A stretch of 64,000 bases of DNA from Actinacidiphila glaucinigra (GCF_900188405.1 NZ_FZOF01000012.1:124001-188000); one strand, 5' to 3'; shown: positions 1-9,799, counted from the stretch's first letter. Notes: generated by a model not told the origin, from the letters alone. Numbers and translations: made by a program.

Positions 1-430
1 TCCGCAGGTACTCGGCGTCGTAGTCCGCTTCAGTCGCCTCGCCCCGCACGTCGGGGCGGCTGTGCCAGGGCCCGAACTCGTTGTCCCACGCGGCCGGGTC
101 CTCGGGGTCGGCGAAGTACGCGAAGGGGTGCAGGACGTAGCTGCCCGCACCGCACCCGGTGTGGGCGCACACCGCGTCGGGGGAGCCGTCGTCCACGCAG
201 CCGGGAGGATCGCCGAGCTCCAGCCACCAGTCGTCGGCGCCCTCCTCGCGCCCGGGGAGGAACTGGACCTCCCACCAGCCGATGTCAGGGCCCTCCTCCT
301 CGTCCTCCGGGACCTCCCAGCCGTTGGCCACGAACGCGTCCTCGACCGCCCGCCGGCTCCACGGCAGGCCGGCCAGCGCGACCATCCGGTCGGCGAAGTC
401 GCCGTCGGCCGCCAAGAGTTGCATCGCCAT
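1..430 (-). CDS. hypothetical protein, 3' part missing (window edge)
   Basis: The gene reads leftwards off the window edge, so only about 143 N-terminal residues are visible, from an ATG at 430 (a second in-frame ATG lies at 424). It begins MAMQLLAADG, has an acidic patch at residues 42-46 (EDEEE), then Trp-rich segments (GWWEVQFLPG, DDWWLELGD) and a short segment with three cysteines. No signal peptide or membrane helix is seen. I do not recognise the family and assign no function. Its start codon is only 37 bp from that of the divergent acetyltransferase, so the two share one short promoter region. Coding is supported by uninterrupted frame and non-random composition. Confidence 0.6.
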   Translation of the reverse strand, partial: MAMQLLAADGDFADRMVALAGLPWSRRAVEDAFVANGWEVPEDEEEGPDIGWWEVQFLPGREEGADDWWLELGDPPGCVDDGSPDAVCAHTGCGAGSYVLHPFAYFADPEDPAAWDNEFGPWHSRPDVRGEATEADYDAEYLR

Positions 431-467
431 GGCGCACGACCCTAACGCCCCGCCTAGGCTGCCCCTC

Positions 468-1229
468 ATGACCGGACCGGAACTGCGGCGGATCCGCGCC
501 TTCGTCGCCGCCTTCGCCCGTCGCCAGGCCGCGCGCACCGTCGAGCTCCCCGGCGGCTTCGCCGTCCTCGACGACGCCTACGCGCACTCGCACGGCAACA
601 ACCACGTGGTCGTCGACGGCGGCATGGACCCCGAGGCGCTGCCCGCCCTCGCCGACAAAGCGCTCGGCCACCTCGCGCACCGGGCCGTCACCGTGCTCGA
701 CGACGCGACGGGCACCGCCTGCGCGGGGCCCATGGTGCGCGCGGGCTACAGCCACTCCGCCGAGGTCGTCATGCTGCACACCGGCCCGGTCCCGGACGGC
801 GGCCCCGCGGAGGAAGTGGACCTCGGCGCCTTCCGTGAACCCCTCGCCCGGCGCTGGCGCGGCTTCCTCCCGGAGGCCGGTGAGGAGGTCGTCCGCCAGC
901 TCGTCGACCGCCGCGAGGTCCGTCACCGCGGCGCGGACGTCGTCCGTTTCATCGGCGCGCGGACGCCCGAGGGCGACGTCGCGTCCTGGGCGGACCTCTA
1001 CATGGACCGCGCGTCGGGCACCGCCCAGGTCGAGGACCTCATCACCGCCGAGGCCCACCTCGGGCACGGCTACGCGGACGCCGTCCTGTCCACGGCCCTG
1101 CGCCAGGCCGTCGACGCCGGCTGCGCCACCCGCTTCCTGGTGGCCGACGCGGACGACTGGCCCCGGCACTGGTACGGCCGCCGCGGCTTCACCGTCGTCG
1201 GCCGCTTCCACAGCTTCGGACGCGGCTGA
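468..1229 (+). CDS. GNAT family N-acetyltransferase
   Basis: A 253-residue protein starting MTGPELRRIRAF. The C-terminal half carries a GNAT acetyl-CoA-binding signature: EDLITAEAHLGHGYADAVL around residues 189-207 (the R/Q-x-x-G-x-G/A loop appears as HLGHGYA), followed by a helix and by YGRRGFTVVGRFHSFGRG, the usual last strand. The N-terminal half is family-variable and may be a degenerate second GNAT lobe. It probably transfers an acetyl group from acetyl-CoA to a small molecule or protein; the substrate cannot be inferred. A longer upstream start is possible, but it would run into the divergent gene, and the ATG at 468 is the natural one. Confidence 0.8.
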   Translation: MTGPELRRIRAFVAAFARRQAARTVELPGGFAVLDDAYAHSHGNNHVVVDGGMDPEALPALADKALGHLAHRAVTVLDDATGTACAGPMVRAGYSHSAEVVMLHTGPVPDGGPAEEVDLGAFREPLARRWRGFLPEAGEEVVRQLVDRREVRHRGADVVRFIGARTPEGDVASWADLYMDRASGTAQVEDLITAEAHLGHGYADAVLSTALRQAVDAGCATRFLVADADDWPRHWYGRRGFTVVGRFHSFGRG

Positions 1230-1309
1230 CGGTGCCGTTCCGCGGTCTCGTGGACGCGGAGAGTGCGGGGGTGGACGCGGATGAACAGCTGTCCGCCGCT
1301 CGACGACGA

Positions 1310-1580
1310 GACGATCGGGTACGAGTCGCGGCACGGCTGGAGCGACAGGAGAAGCCGCGGCGGAAACCCACAGGGCTGTCCGGCTTCGTGCTCTGCGAGG
1401 CGGCCCCGAGGACGGGCGCCGGCGGCCCCGAGGACGACCGTTGGCGATGAGAGGGCAGTTGCAGGCCCTGCTCGCCGTGGGCCTGCTGCGCAACGTCTCC
1501 GTCCAGGTGCTGCGGCGCTCAGCGGTTCGCCGGTGCTCCTGGAGACGCGGGAGCGCGAATACCCCGCCTATGCAGAGCGC
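1310..1580 (+). pseudogene. decayed DUF5753-type (XRE family) regulator, C-terminal fragment
   Basis: No intact gene fits here, but three reading frames in succession carry pieces of a DUF5753 domain. Frame 1 (about 1317-1432) reads VAARLERQE and FVLCEAAPRTGAGGPE, like the family's ARLxRQE...FVLDEAALRRPVGGPE. A second frame (about 1447-1512) continues with MRGQLQALLAVGLLRNVSVQVL, read in two parts as MRGQLQALL and RNVSVQVL. A third frame (1521-1577) gives GSPVLLETREREYPAYAE, like the family's GPFVLLETPEHE..YVE. The order is correct, so this is one gene broken by at least two frameshifts. The N-terminal helix-turn-helix part is not visible. Family assignment is from memory of the motif. Confidence 0.55.
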
Positions 1581-1599
1581 GCGGGAGACCAGCGCCCTC

Positions 1600-1672
1600 T
1601 ACGGCGACGACCACGGAGGCAACCGCGTCGAGCGCCCGGACGGAGTTCCTCCGCGGCGTGGGACGGGACGCG
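1600..1672 (+). pseudogene. possible DUF397 remnant
   Basis: Directly after the DUF5753 fragment, one frame reads YGDDHGGNRVERPD (about 1600-1641), resembling the GGNCVEV centre of DUF397 proteins. An overlapping frame (1637-1669) reads RTEFLRGVGRD, like the family's final AWxxFLxGVR. The middle of the domain would be deleted. DUF397 genes usually sit immediately downstream of DUF5753 regulators in Streptomyces, which supports the reading, but the matches are short and could be chance. Confidence 0.3.
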
Positions 1673-1712
1673 GCGCCCCCCTCCGAACAGTGCGCCGCGT
1701 CCCGCCGGTCCG

Positions 1713-3185
<1,473 letters not shown>

Positions 3186-3186
3186 A

Positions 3187-3200
3187 CGGGAGCGCTCCCA
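3187..3200. promoter_or_regulatory. CebR operator at bglC start
   Basis: CGGGAGCGCTCCCA, a 13-of-14 match to the palindrome TGGGAGCGCTCCCA found intact in the cebR-cebE spacer. Its right edge (read on the minus strand) contains the putative Shine-Dalgarno of bglC. The CebR box consensus is established for Streptomyces ceb loci; binding here is inferred. Confidence 0.85.
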
Positions 3201-3260
3201 TCGGAACGAGTGAACAAGAGGGGTAAGGGGGAGGGGCGCGGCCGCGGCCGGGGGAGGGGA

Positions 3261-4178
3261 TCAGCCCTTGACCGCGCCCTGCATGATGCCGCCGACGATC
3301 TGCTTGCCGAAGATCACGAAGACCAGCAGCAGCGGGAGCGTGCCGAGCAGCGCGCCGGCCATGATGACGGACTCGTCGGGGATGTAGCCGCGGCCGAGGC
3401 TGGTGAGCGCGACCTGCACGGTCGGGTTCTCCTGGGTCAGCGCGATGATCGGCCAGAAGAAGTCGTTCCAGGCCGCGACGAAGGTCAGCATGCCCAGGAC
3501 CGCCATCGCGGGCCGGGCGGCCGGGAAGACCACGTGCCAGACGATCCGCAGGCTGCTGGCGCCGTCGACGCGGGCGGCCTCGATGATCTCGGTGGGCAGG
3601 GCCTGGGAGAGGTACTGCCGCATGAAGAAGACACCGAAGGCGCTGACGAAGGTCGGCAGGATGACCGCCTGGAGGTGGTTCGTCCAGTCCAGGTCCGCGA
3701 TCCACAGGAACAGCGGGACCACGCTCAGCTGCGGCGGCACCATCATGGTGCCGATGGTCAGCATCAGCAGGAAGTTCTTCATCTTGAACTGCAGCTTGGC
3801 GAAGGCGAAGCCGGCGATCGTCGAGAACAGCACCGTGCCGATGGTGATGCTGCCGGCGACGATGGCCGTGTTCAGCAGCGCCGTGCTGAGGTTGGCCTCG
3901 GTCCACGCGGTCTGCAGGTTGCTGAAGAGGTTCGAGCCGAACCAGAACGGCGGCGGGGTCTGCGCCAGCCGCGAGTTCGTCCGGGAGGCGGCGATCGCGG
4001 TCCATATCAGGGGGAAGAGCGATACCGCCGTGAAGACGATCAGCACGATGTAGGTGAACGGGCCCGCGTGCAGCTGCCGTCCGGCCTTGGGCGCCCCGGG
4101 GGTGCGGCGCTTCGCCTTGCGGGGCGCGTCCGCCGTGCCGGCCGCCTGATCCGCCGGGTTGGTCGAGATGGTGGCCAT
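3261..4178 (-). CDS. cebG: cellobiose ABC transporter permease CebG
   Basis: A 305-residue binding-protein-dependent permease with about six membrane helices. The EAA loop is visible as EAARVDGASSLRIVWHVVFP, the contact site for the shared ATPase (MsiK in Streptomyces, not encoded here). The N-terminal 35 residues are a basic cytoplasmic tail. ATG at 4178 is chosen because GAGGGG lies 8 bp upstream; a GTG at 4187 would overlap the cebF stop (GTGA) but leaves no room for a ribosome-binding site. It is the second permease of the cellobiose/cellotriose importer and is co-transcribed with cebE and cebF. Confidence 0.93.
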   Translation of the reverse strand: MATISTNPADQAAGTADAPRKAKRRTPGAPKAGRQLHAGPFTYIVLIVFTAVSLFPLIWTAIAASRTNSRLAQTPPPFWFGSNLFSNLQTAWTEANLSTALLNTAIVAGSITIGTVLFSTIAGFAFAKLQFKMKNFLLMLTIGTMMVPPQLSVVPLFLWIADLDWTNHLQAVILPTFVSAFGVFFMRQYLSQALPTEIIEAARVDGASSLRIVWHVVFPAARPAMAVLGMLTFVAAWNDFFWPIIALTQENPTVQVALTSLGRGYIPDESVIMAGALLGTLPLLLVFVIFGKQIVGGIMQGAVKG

Positions 4179-4183
4179 CGTCG

Positions 4184-5194
4184 TCACCCCTCGTGGTTCT
4201 TGCGCAGCCAGCGGGCGACCAGCCCGTTGGCGGCGGCGATCAGCAGCAGGAGCAGGAACATCGCCCAGGCGATGGCCGAGGCCCGCCCGAGGTGGTAGTT
4301 CGTCCAGCCCTGCTCGTACAGGTAGAGGCCCAGCGTCTGGAACTGGTGGGAGGAGCCGCCCTTCTCGCCACCGGGGCCGCCGAAGAGGAACGGCTCGCCG
4401 AACAGCTGGGTGGCACCGATCGTCGAGACCACGATCGTGAAGAGGATCGTCGGCCGCAGCATCGGGATGGTCACGTGGCGGAACTGCTGCCAGCGCGAGG
4501 CGCCGTCCAGCGCTGCGGACTCGTACAGGTCGTGCGGCACGGCCTGCATGGCGGCCAGGTAGATCAAGGTGTTGTAACCGGTCCAGCGCCAGATCACGAT
4601 CGACGAGACGGCGATCTGCGAGGACCAGGTGCCCGCCCGCCAGTCGATGTGGTGGCTGAACCCGAGGTGCTCCAGCGCCCAGTTGATCATGCCGTAGTCG
4701 GTGCCGAACATCAGCGTGAAGACCAGCGTCGCGGCGGCGACCGAGGTGGCGTACGGGGTGAGCATCGCGACCCGGAAGAAGGTCGAGCCGCGCAGCTTGT
4801 AGTTGAGCAGGTGGGCCAGGCCCAGCGCGATCAGCAGCTGCGGGACGGTCGAGATCACACCGATGGTGAACGTGTTCTTCAGGGCGTTCCAGAAGAACTC
4901 GTCCTCCAGCAGACGGGTGTAGTTGTGGAAGCCGACGAACTCGCGCGCGTCGAGGTTGGTCAGCTCCACCCGGTAGAAGGAGGACCAGCCCGTGTAGATC
5001 AGCGGGAAGAGGCCGAAGGCGGCGAAGAACAGGAAGAAGGGCGAGACGAAGGCGTACGGCATCGCCTTGACGTCCCACCGGTAGCGGCGGCTGCGCCAGC
5101 GGCCGCGTCGCTCGTCACGTGCGTCGCGCGGCCGGCCGGAGCCGCCGCGCGGGGCCGCGCCCCCCTCGGAGGGGGGCGCGGTCACTGCGGTCAT
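4184..5194 (-). CDS. cebF: cellobiose ABC transporter permease CebF
   Basis: A permease of about 336 residues with six membrane helices and the EAA loop YESAALDGASRWQQFRHVTIP. It forms the membrane channel with CebG. Three starts are possible: GTG 5224 (overlapping the cebE stop as GTGA), ATG 5215 and ATG 5194. The last is preferred because GGAG lies about 9 bp before it and the protein then begins MTAVTAPPSEGG, a short Pro/Gly/Arg-rich cytoplasmic tail. Use of the GTG would add 10 residues. Operon position between cebE and cebG is as in other streptomycetes. Confidence 0.92.
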   Translation of the reverse strand: MTAVTAPPSEGGAAPRGGSGRPRDARDERRGRWRSRRYRWDVKAMPYAFVSPFFLFFAAFGLFPLIYTGWSSFYRVELTNLDAREFVGFHNYTRLLEDEFFWNALKNTFTIGVISTVPQLLIALGLAHLLNYKLRGSTFFRVAMLTPYATSVAAATLVFTLMFGTDYGMINWALEHLGFSHHIDWRAGTWSSQIAVSSIVIWRWTGYNTLIYLAAMQAVPHDLYESAALDGASRWQQFRHVTIPMLRPTILFTIVVSTIGATQLFGEPFLFGGPGGEKGGSSHQFQTLGLYLYEQGWTNYHLGRASAIAWAMFLLLLLIAAANGLVARWLRKNHEG

Positions 5195-5220
5195 GTCGGA
5201 GATCTCCGAAGCCATGCGGG

Positions 5221-6567
5221 TCACTGGTCCAGTGCGTTGTCGATTTCCTTCTCGGCAGCCGCCCAGCCCTGAGCAGGGGACTTGCCCTGCTGCTCGACCT
5301 GCAGGATGCCGACGTCGGTGATGGCCGTGTAGATCTGCTGGTCCTTCGGACCGATCACCAGGGTCGGGATGCTCTTGGCGGCGTCGGCGAAGATCTGGCC
5401 GATCGGCGCGTTGTTGAAGTACTCGTGCTTGGCGTCCTTGACCTCGGGCAGGTCATAGGCGCCCGGGGCGCTCGGGAAGCTCGCCTGCTTGGCGAAGACC
5501 TTCGCCTGCTGGGCGGGGGCGGTCAGCCACGCGGCCAGCTTGACGGCCTCTTCCTTGTTCTTGCCGGCCGAGGGCACGCCCACGAAGGAGCCGCCCCAGT
5601 TGGCGGGCTTCGGCGCGGCGGCGACGTCCCACTTGCCCTTGCCCGCGTCGCCGGCCTTCTCCTGGATGTAGCCGAGCATCCACGACGGGCAGGGGAGCGA
5701 GGCGAAGCGGCCGTTGGCGAAGCCCTGGTCCCAGGCCTTGTCGAACAGCTTCAGCTTGGCGGTCATCTTGCCGGTGGTGGCCTCCATGGCCAGGTCCCAG
5801 GCCTCCTTCACGGAGGGGCTGGTCTTGTAGATGACCTTGCCGGAGCTGTCGTAGTAGCGCTCGGAGGCCGAGTTGCTGATCGCCTGGTAGAGACCGGCGG
5901 AGGAGTCCAGGAACGTCGTGCCCTTGGGCGCGTTCTCGGTGTAGGTCTTGCCCGCGTCCAGGTACTTGCTCCAGTCACCGGCCCACAGCTTGCCGACCTC
6001 GGCGCGGTCGGTGGGCAGACCCGCCTTCTTGAACAGGTCGGTGCGGTAGCAGATGGCCATCGGGCCGATGTCGGTGCCGAGACCGATGGTCTTGCCGTCG
6101 GAGGTGCTGGCCTGGGCCCACTTCCAGTCGAGGTAGTTCGACTTCTCGACGCCCGCGGCCTTGGAGAGGTCCTCGAACTTCGCCGCCTGGGTGGAGACGA
6201 TCTCGTTGATGTTGCCGACCTCGATGGCCTGGATGTCGCTCAGGCCGCTGCCGGCGGCGAGGTGGGTGAGGAGCTGCGGGTAGTAGGCGTCGTTCCGCTC
6301 GATCACGTTCTCCTTGATCGTGATGTTCGGGTTCGCCTTCTCGTACTCCTCGTACAGACCGGCCTGCTTGTAGCCGAAGACACCGAAGGTGCCGACCGTG
6401 AGGGTGATCTTGCCCTTGCCGTCGCCCTCCGAGCCACCGGCCTTCGCGGGCTCGTCGCTGTCCTTGGAGCAGCCGGCGAGCAGGCTCACTCCGAGCGCGG
6501 CAACCGCGGTTATCGCTACGGCAGCGGTACGGCCTCGTGGCCGGGACGACTTCCTTGTCGTGCGCAT
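5221..6567 (-). CDS. cebE: cellobiose-binding lipoprotein CebE
   Basis: A 448-residue extracellular solute-binding protein of ABC importers. It starts MRTTRKSSRPRGR with a lipoprotein signal: hydrophobic core, then SLLAGC with Cys33 as the lipidated residue. ATG 6567 is chosen for the GGAGG about 7 bp upstream; the frame stays open to 6630, but that would include the CebR operator. The mature protein has the bilobal group-1 sugar-binding layout (KITLTVGTFGVFG, then Trp-rich ligand segments). It captures cellobiose/cellotriose for CebFG and is first gene of the cebEFG transcript, repressed by CebR at 6614-6627. Confidence 0.94.
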   Translation of the reverse strand: MRTTRKSSRPRGRTAAVAITAVAALGVSLLAGCSKDSDEPAKAGGSEGDGKGKITLTVGTFGVFGYKQAGLYEEYEKANPNITIKENVIERNDAYYPQLLTHLAAGSGLSDIQAIEVGNINEIVSTQAAKFEDLSKAAGVEKSNYLDWKWAQASTSDGKTIGLGTDIGPMAICYRTDLFKKAGLPTDRAEVGKLWAGDWSKYLDAGKTYTENAPKGTTFLDSSAGLYQAISNSASERYYDSSGKVIYKTSPSVKEAWDLAMEATTGKMTAKLKLFDKAWDQGFANGRFASLPCPSWMLGYIQEKAGDAGKGKWDVAAAPKPANWGGSFVGVPSAGKNKEEAVKLAAWLTAPAQQAKVFAKQASFPSAPGAYDLPEVKDAKHEYFNNAPIGQIFADAAKSIPTLVIGPKDQQIYTAITDVGILQVEQQGKSPAQGWAAAEKEIDNALDQ

Positions 6568-6611
6568 TCGGGTCCTCCGGGATACGTGCGGGAAGTGTAC
6601 GTGTTCGATAG

Positions 6612-6629
6612 TGTGGGAGCGCTCCCACA
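6612..6629. promoter_or_regulatory. CebR operator in the cebR-cebE divergent promoter region
   Basis: A perfect 18-bp palindrome, TGTGGGAGCGCTCCCACA, whose core TGGGAGCGCTCCCA (6614-6627) equals the known CebR box. It sits 45 bp before cebE and about 97 bp before cebR, so one dimer could shut both directions. Release of CebR by cellobiose or cellotriose is family knowledge. Confidence 0.92.
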
Positions 6630-6725
6630 TGTGATGTGTTGAAGAGTCTCCGTTCCCCGATGAGGTGTCAAGGGAGCAGACGCTCTAAGTTGGCGCAGTT
6701 ACCACCTCGTGATTGGGAGGCCGTA

Positions 6726-7754
6726 ATGGTGATCGGCGGACGGCGCAGCGGCAGACCGACGCTTGAGGAGGTCGCCGCGCGGGCCGGAGTGGGCCGGGGC
6801 ACCGTCTCCCGGGTGATCAACGGATCACCTCGGGTGAGCGACCATGCCAAGGCCGCGGTCGAGGCCGCCATCGCCGAGCTCGGCTACGTGCCCAACCGTG
6901 CGGCGCGCGCCCTGGCGGGCAACCGGACGGACGCGATCGCCCTGGTCATCCCCGAGGCCGAGACCAGGCTCTTCGCCGAGCCGTACTTCTCCGACATCAT
7001 CCGGGGCGTGGGCGCCGAGCTCGCCGACACCGACATGCAGCTGCTGCTCACGCTGCTGCGGACGCCCAAGGAGCGGCAGCGCTTCGCCCAGTACCTCACC
7101 GCCCACCGCGTCGACGGCGTCCTGCTGGCCTCGGTGCACGAGGACGACCCGCTGCCCGACCTGCTGGAGCAGCTGGAGATGCCGACGGTGCTGAGCGGCC
7201 GCCGCTCCGACCTGGAGTCGGTGTCCTACGTCGACTCCGACAACGTCGGCGGCGCCCGCTCGGCGGTCGCGCACCTGCTGGGGCTCGGGCGCAGGAGCGT
7301 CGCGACCATCACCGGCCCCCTGGACATGTACGTCGCCCGCTGCCGCCTCGACGGCTACCGCCAGGCGGTCGAGGGCGCGGGGCTGCTCCACGACAACGCG
7401 CTGGTCGCGGCCGGTGACTTCACCGAGGAGGGCGGCCGTGCCGCGATGCGGGCGCTGCTGGAGCGCCGGCCCGACGTCGACGCGGTCTTCGCGGCCTCGG
7501 ACGTCATGGCCGGCGGCGCGCTGCAGGTGCTGCGCGAGAAGGGCCGGCGCGTGCCCGACGACGTGGCGCTGATCGGCTTCGACGACTCCGCCATCGCCCG
7601 CCACACCGATCCGCCGCTCACCAGCGTGCGGCAGCCGATCGAGGAGATGGGCCGCACCATGGCGCGGGTGCTGCTGGAGGAGATCGCGGCGAGCACCGCC
7701 ACCCGCCGGCACGTCGTGCTGTCGACCGAGCTCGTGCGCCGCGAGTCCGCCTGA
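6726..7754 (+). CDS. cebR: LacI family repressor of cellulose-sugar utilisation CebR
   Basis: A 342-residue LacI/GalR repressor. The N-terminal helix-turn-helix is TLEEVAARAGVGRGTVSRV (about residues 12-30) with the hinge ALAGNRTDAIALVIPE, followed by a periplasmic-binding-protein-like effector domain ending in SVRQPIEEMG. ATG 6726 has GGGAGG 5 bp upstream; longer in-frame starts enter the operator. It lies divergent to cebEFG-bglC and the palindromes in front of cebE and bglC match its known operator, so it is assigned as the local repressor, probably also of distant cellulase genes. Confidence 0.95.
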   Translation: MVIGGRRSGRPTLEEVAARAGVGRGTVSRVINGSPRVSDHAKAAVEAAIAELGYVPNRAARALAGNRTDAIALVIPEAETRLFAEPYFSDIIRGVGAELADTDMQLLLTLLRTPKERQRFAQYLTAHRVDGVLLASVHEDDPLPDLLEQLEMPTVLSGRRSDLESVSYVDSDNVGGARSAVAHLLGLGRRSVATITGPLDMYVARCRLDGYRQAVEGAGLLHDNALVAAGDFTEEGGRAAMRALLERRPDVDAVFAASDVMAGGALQVLREKGRRVPDDVALIGFDDSAIARHTDPPLTSVRQPIEEMGRTMARVLLEEIAASTATRRHVVLSTELVRRESA

Positions 7755-7869
7755 CCGCCGCGGGGCCGGAGCGCCGGCCGGGCGAGTGAGCCCCGTCACG
7801 TGAGGAGGCTCACGGTGTGACATGGGCCCACGAGGGCGTCAACCAGGGCTCTTTGTCATACCCCTCTCC

Positions 7870-7875
7870 TAAAAT
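7870..7875 (+). promoter_or_regulatory. -10 element of a probable leaderless promoter
   Basis: TAAAAT ends 6 bp before the ATG at 7882, which places transcription start at or next to the start codon. No Shine-Dalgarno is convincing upstream of that ATG. This arrangement is typical of leaderless mRNAs in actinomycetes. No clear -35 hexamer is visible. Confidence 0.5.
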
Positions 7876-7881
7876 CAAGGC

Positions 7882-8070
7882 ATGCCACCGACCGTTCTGG
7901 ACCGCCGATCCGTCGAAGCCGCCAATGAGGCCATACGGCGGTACGTCGCGGGCCGGCGCACCTGGTCGCGCGCCGAACTGGCCGAGCTGGACCGCCTCCG
8001 CGGGATCTGGCAGGCCGCCCGCGCGGGCCAGGGCGACGCCCCGGCCCGCCGCCTTCCGGGCGAGGAGTGA
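7882..8070 (+). CDS. small conserved-type hypothetical protein (62 aa)
   Basis: A short basic/acidic helical protein, MPPTVLDRRSVEAANEAIRR at its start and LPGEE at its end. The middle (WSRAELAELDRLRGIWQAAR) looks like a pair of amphipathic helices. No known domain is recognised. Its codon usage is that of a real Streptomyces gene and a good -10 box lies just upstream, probably giving a leaderless transcript. It precedes the FMN-binding protein gene by 56 bp on the same strand and may be co-expressed. Confidence 0.6.
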   Translation: MPPTVLDRRSVEAANEAIRRYVAGRRTWSRAELAELDRLRGIWQAARAGQGDAPARRLPGEE

Positions 8071-8126
8071 TCCCGCCCCCGGCAATGCCGACAGAAGATG
8101 TCGGGTATGCCGGGGAGCATGGCGGC

Positions 8127-8630
8127 ATGACGACCAGGTGGACAGACCTAGAGGAAGCGCAGCCCGGCCTCGCCGAGGCCGTGCGCACCCGATTCGGCGG
8201 CTACAAGCACCACGTCCTCGGCACCCTCCGTGCCGACGGTTCACCGCGGCTCAGCGGCATCGAGGCCGAGTTCCGGTTCGGCGAGCTGTGGCTCGGCATG
8301 ATGCCCGGCTCCCGCAAGGCCCTCGACCTGCGGCGCGACCCGCGTTTCGCGCTCCACGTCAACCCCGGCCCCGGCACCTCCATGGACGGCGGCGACGTGC
8401 GGATCTCCGGACGCGCCGTCGAGGTCACCGACCCGGCGGCGATCGCCCGCTTCACCGGTGAGGTGACGGTGCCCGAGGGGCCCTTCCACCTCTTCCGTGC
8501 CGAGATCGCCGAGGTCGTGCGCACCTGTGTCGAGGATCCCGACCTCGTCCTGCAGGTGTGGCGGCCCGGCGCCCCGTTGCGCACGATCCGCCGCGGCAAC
8601 GACGAGTCGCCCCCGCGCACGGACGGCTGA
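8127..8630 (+). CDS. pyridoxamine 5'-phosphate oxidase-like FMN-binding protein
   Basis: A 167-residue split-barrel flavin reductase/PNPOx-type protein. Typical features are the opening strand HHVLGTLRADGSPRLSGIE, the phosphate-contacting GMMPGSRKALDLRRDPRFALHV region and the sheet that follows. ATG 8127 has GGGGAG about 9 bp upstream. Family members bind FMN, F420 or haem and carry out redox or housekeeping roles; the sequence does not say which. It ends 8 bp from the convergent PEP-mutase-like gene. Confidence 0.82.
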   Translation: MTTRWTDLEEAQPGLAEAVRTRFGGYKHHVLGTLRADGSPRLSGIEAEFRFGELWLGMMPGSRKALDLRRDPRFALHVNPGPGTSMDGGDVRISGRAVEVTDPAAIARFTGEVTVPEGPFHLFRAEIAEVVRTCVEDPDLVLQVWRPGAPLRTIRRGNDESPPRTDG

Positions 8631-8637
8631 CGCATCG

Positions 8638-9414
8638 TCAGTCCGTGGGGAAGGGGTTGTCCCCGCGTGCCACGGCCGCGACGAGTCCGGTGAAGTACTC
8701 CTGCACCAACTGGTGGAGCTGGTGGCCGAAGCTGATCCGCGCCACTCCCAGCTCCGCCAGACGCGCCGGCGAGGGCCCGCCGGGCCAGGACAGCACGTTC
8801 ACCGGGCGGCCGTCCACGGCCTCGACGACGGCCTTGACGGCCGTCTCGTCCAGCGCCCCGATGGGGTAGACGCAGTCCGCGCCGGCCTCCAGGTACGCCC
8901 GCATCCGGTCCGCCGCGTCCGCCAGTCGCTCCGCAGGGTCGCCCGCACCGCGGATGAAGCGGTCCGTCCGGGCGTTGATCACCAGGTCGGGGTCCGCCGC
9001 GCGCAGGGCCGCGAGGTACTCCGCCTGCTCCCCGGTGTCGGCCGGCAGGCCCGTGCGGTGGTCGCTGTCCTCCAGGTTGCAGCCCACGGCGCCGGTCGCG
9101 GCCAGCCGCTCCGCGAACTCCGCGGGCCCCATCCCGTAGCCCCGCTCCATGTCGGCCGTCACCGGTACGGGGACCGCCCGGGCGATACGGGCGACCGCGG
9201 CGAGCATCTCGTCCGCGGGCGTGCCCTCCCGGTCCTCGTACCCCAGGGCGGGCGCCACGGCCGCGCTTCCGGTGGCGACGGCCGGGAAGCCCGCGTCGAC
9301 CACGGCGCGGGCCGAGGCGCAGTCCCAGATGTTCGGCAGGATCAGCGGGTCACCCGGCACGTGCAGGGCGCGCAGGCGGGAGGCGAGGGAGGTACGGGAG
9401 GGCTCGATGCTCAT
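8638..9414 (-). CDS. isocitrate lyase/PEP mutase family protein
   Basis: A 258-residue TIM-barrel of the PEP mutase/isocitrate lyase superfamily. Visible are PNIWDCASARAV near the N-terminus, the metal and substrate segment VTADMERGYG, GCNLEDSD in the core, and VINARTD. The KKCGH catalytic loop of true isocitrate lyases is absent, so the enzyme is more likely a carboxyvinyl-phosphonate-type mutase, oxaloacetate hydrolase or 2-methylisocitrate-lyase-like C-C lyase of unknown substrate. It is a single minus-strand gene between plus-strand neighbours. Confidence 0.82.
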   Translation of the reverse strand: MSIEPSRTSLASRLRALHVPGDPLILPNIWDCASARAVVDAGFPAVATGSAAVAPALGYEDREGTPADEMLAAVARIARAVPVPVTADMERGYGMGPAEFAERLAATGAVGCNLEDSDHRTGLPADTGEQAEYLAALRAADPDLVINARTDRFIRGAGDPAERLADAADRMRAYLEAGADCVYPIGALDETAVKAVVEAVDGRPVNVLSWPGGPSPARLAELGVARISFGHQLHQLVQEYFTGLVAAVARGDNPFPTD

Positions 9415-9522
9415 GCCCTCCACGCTACGAGCGCGGGCACCGGCCTGCCGAGGGCCATTCACCCCTTGCGAGGCGGGGCCACTTCAGGTGCGCCGTGCGC
9501 CGGGGTGCCGCAAGCTGGACGG

Positions 9523-9732
9523 GTGAGCACCACCCCGATCGTCGTGTCCCCCGTCCAGGCCGGTGACCCGCCCTTCCGCATCGTGCAGATCGACGGGCAA
9601 CCCGTCGGCATCGCCCATGACCTGCTGGACGTCGTCCGCATCGCTCACGACGCCGGCAGGAAGCACGTCGACTTCGACGACCCGCAGGCCGTGCGCTGGC
9701 TCGGCGGGGGCAAGTACCACTGGTCCCCGTGA
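9523..9732 (+). CDS. small hypothetical protein (69 aa)
   Basis: A 69-residue product from GTG 9523: it begins VSTTPIVVSPVQAGDPPFRI and ends WLGGGKYHWSP. The middle part (IDGQPVGIAHDLLDVVRIAH) has the look of a small alpha/beta fold. No known domain is recognised. It is followed after 67 bp by the flavoprotein gene on the same strand. The alternative, that it is chance open frame, is less likely because composition and third-position GC match real neighbours. Confidence 0.6.
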   Translation: MSTTPIVVSPVQAGDPPFRIVQIDGQPVGIAHDLLDVVRIAHDAGRKHVDFDDPQAVRWLGGGKYHWSP

Positions 9733-9799
9733 GGCCCGCCGGACCTCCGGTCCCGCATACGGTTGCGTAAGATCCACTTCCCACGGTTGGGTGGTCCGC

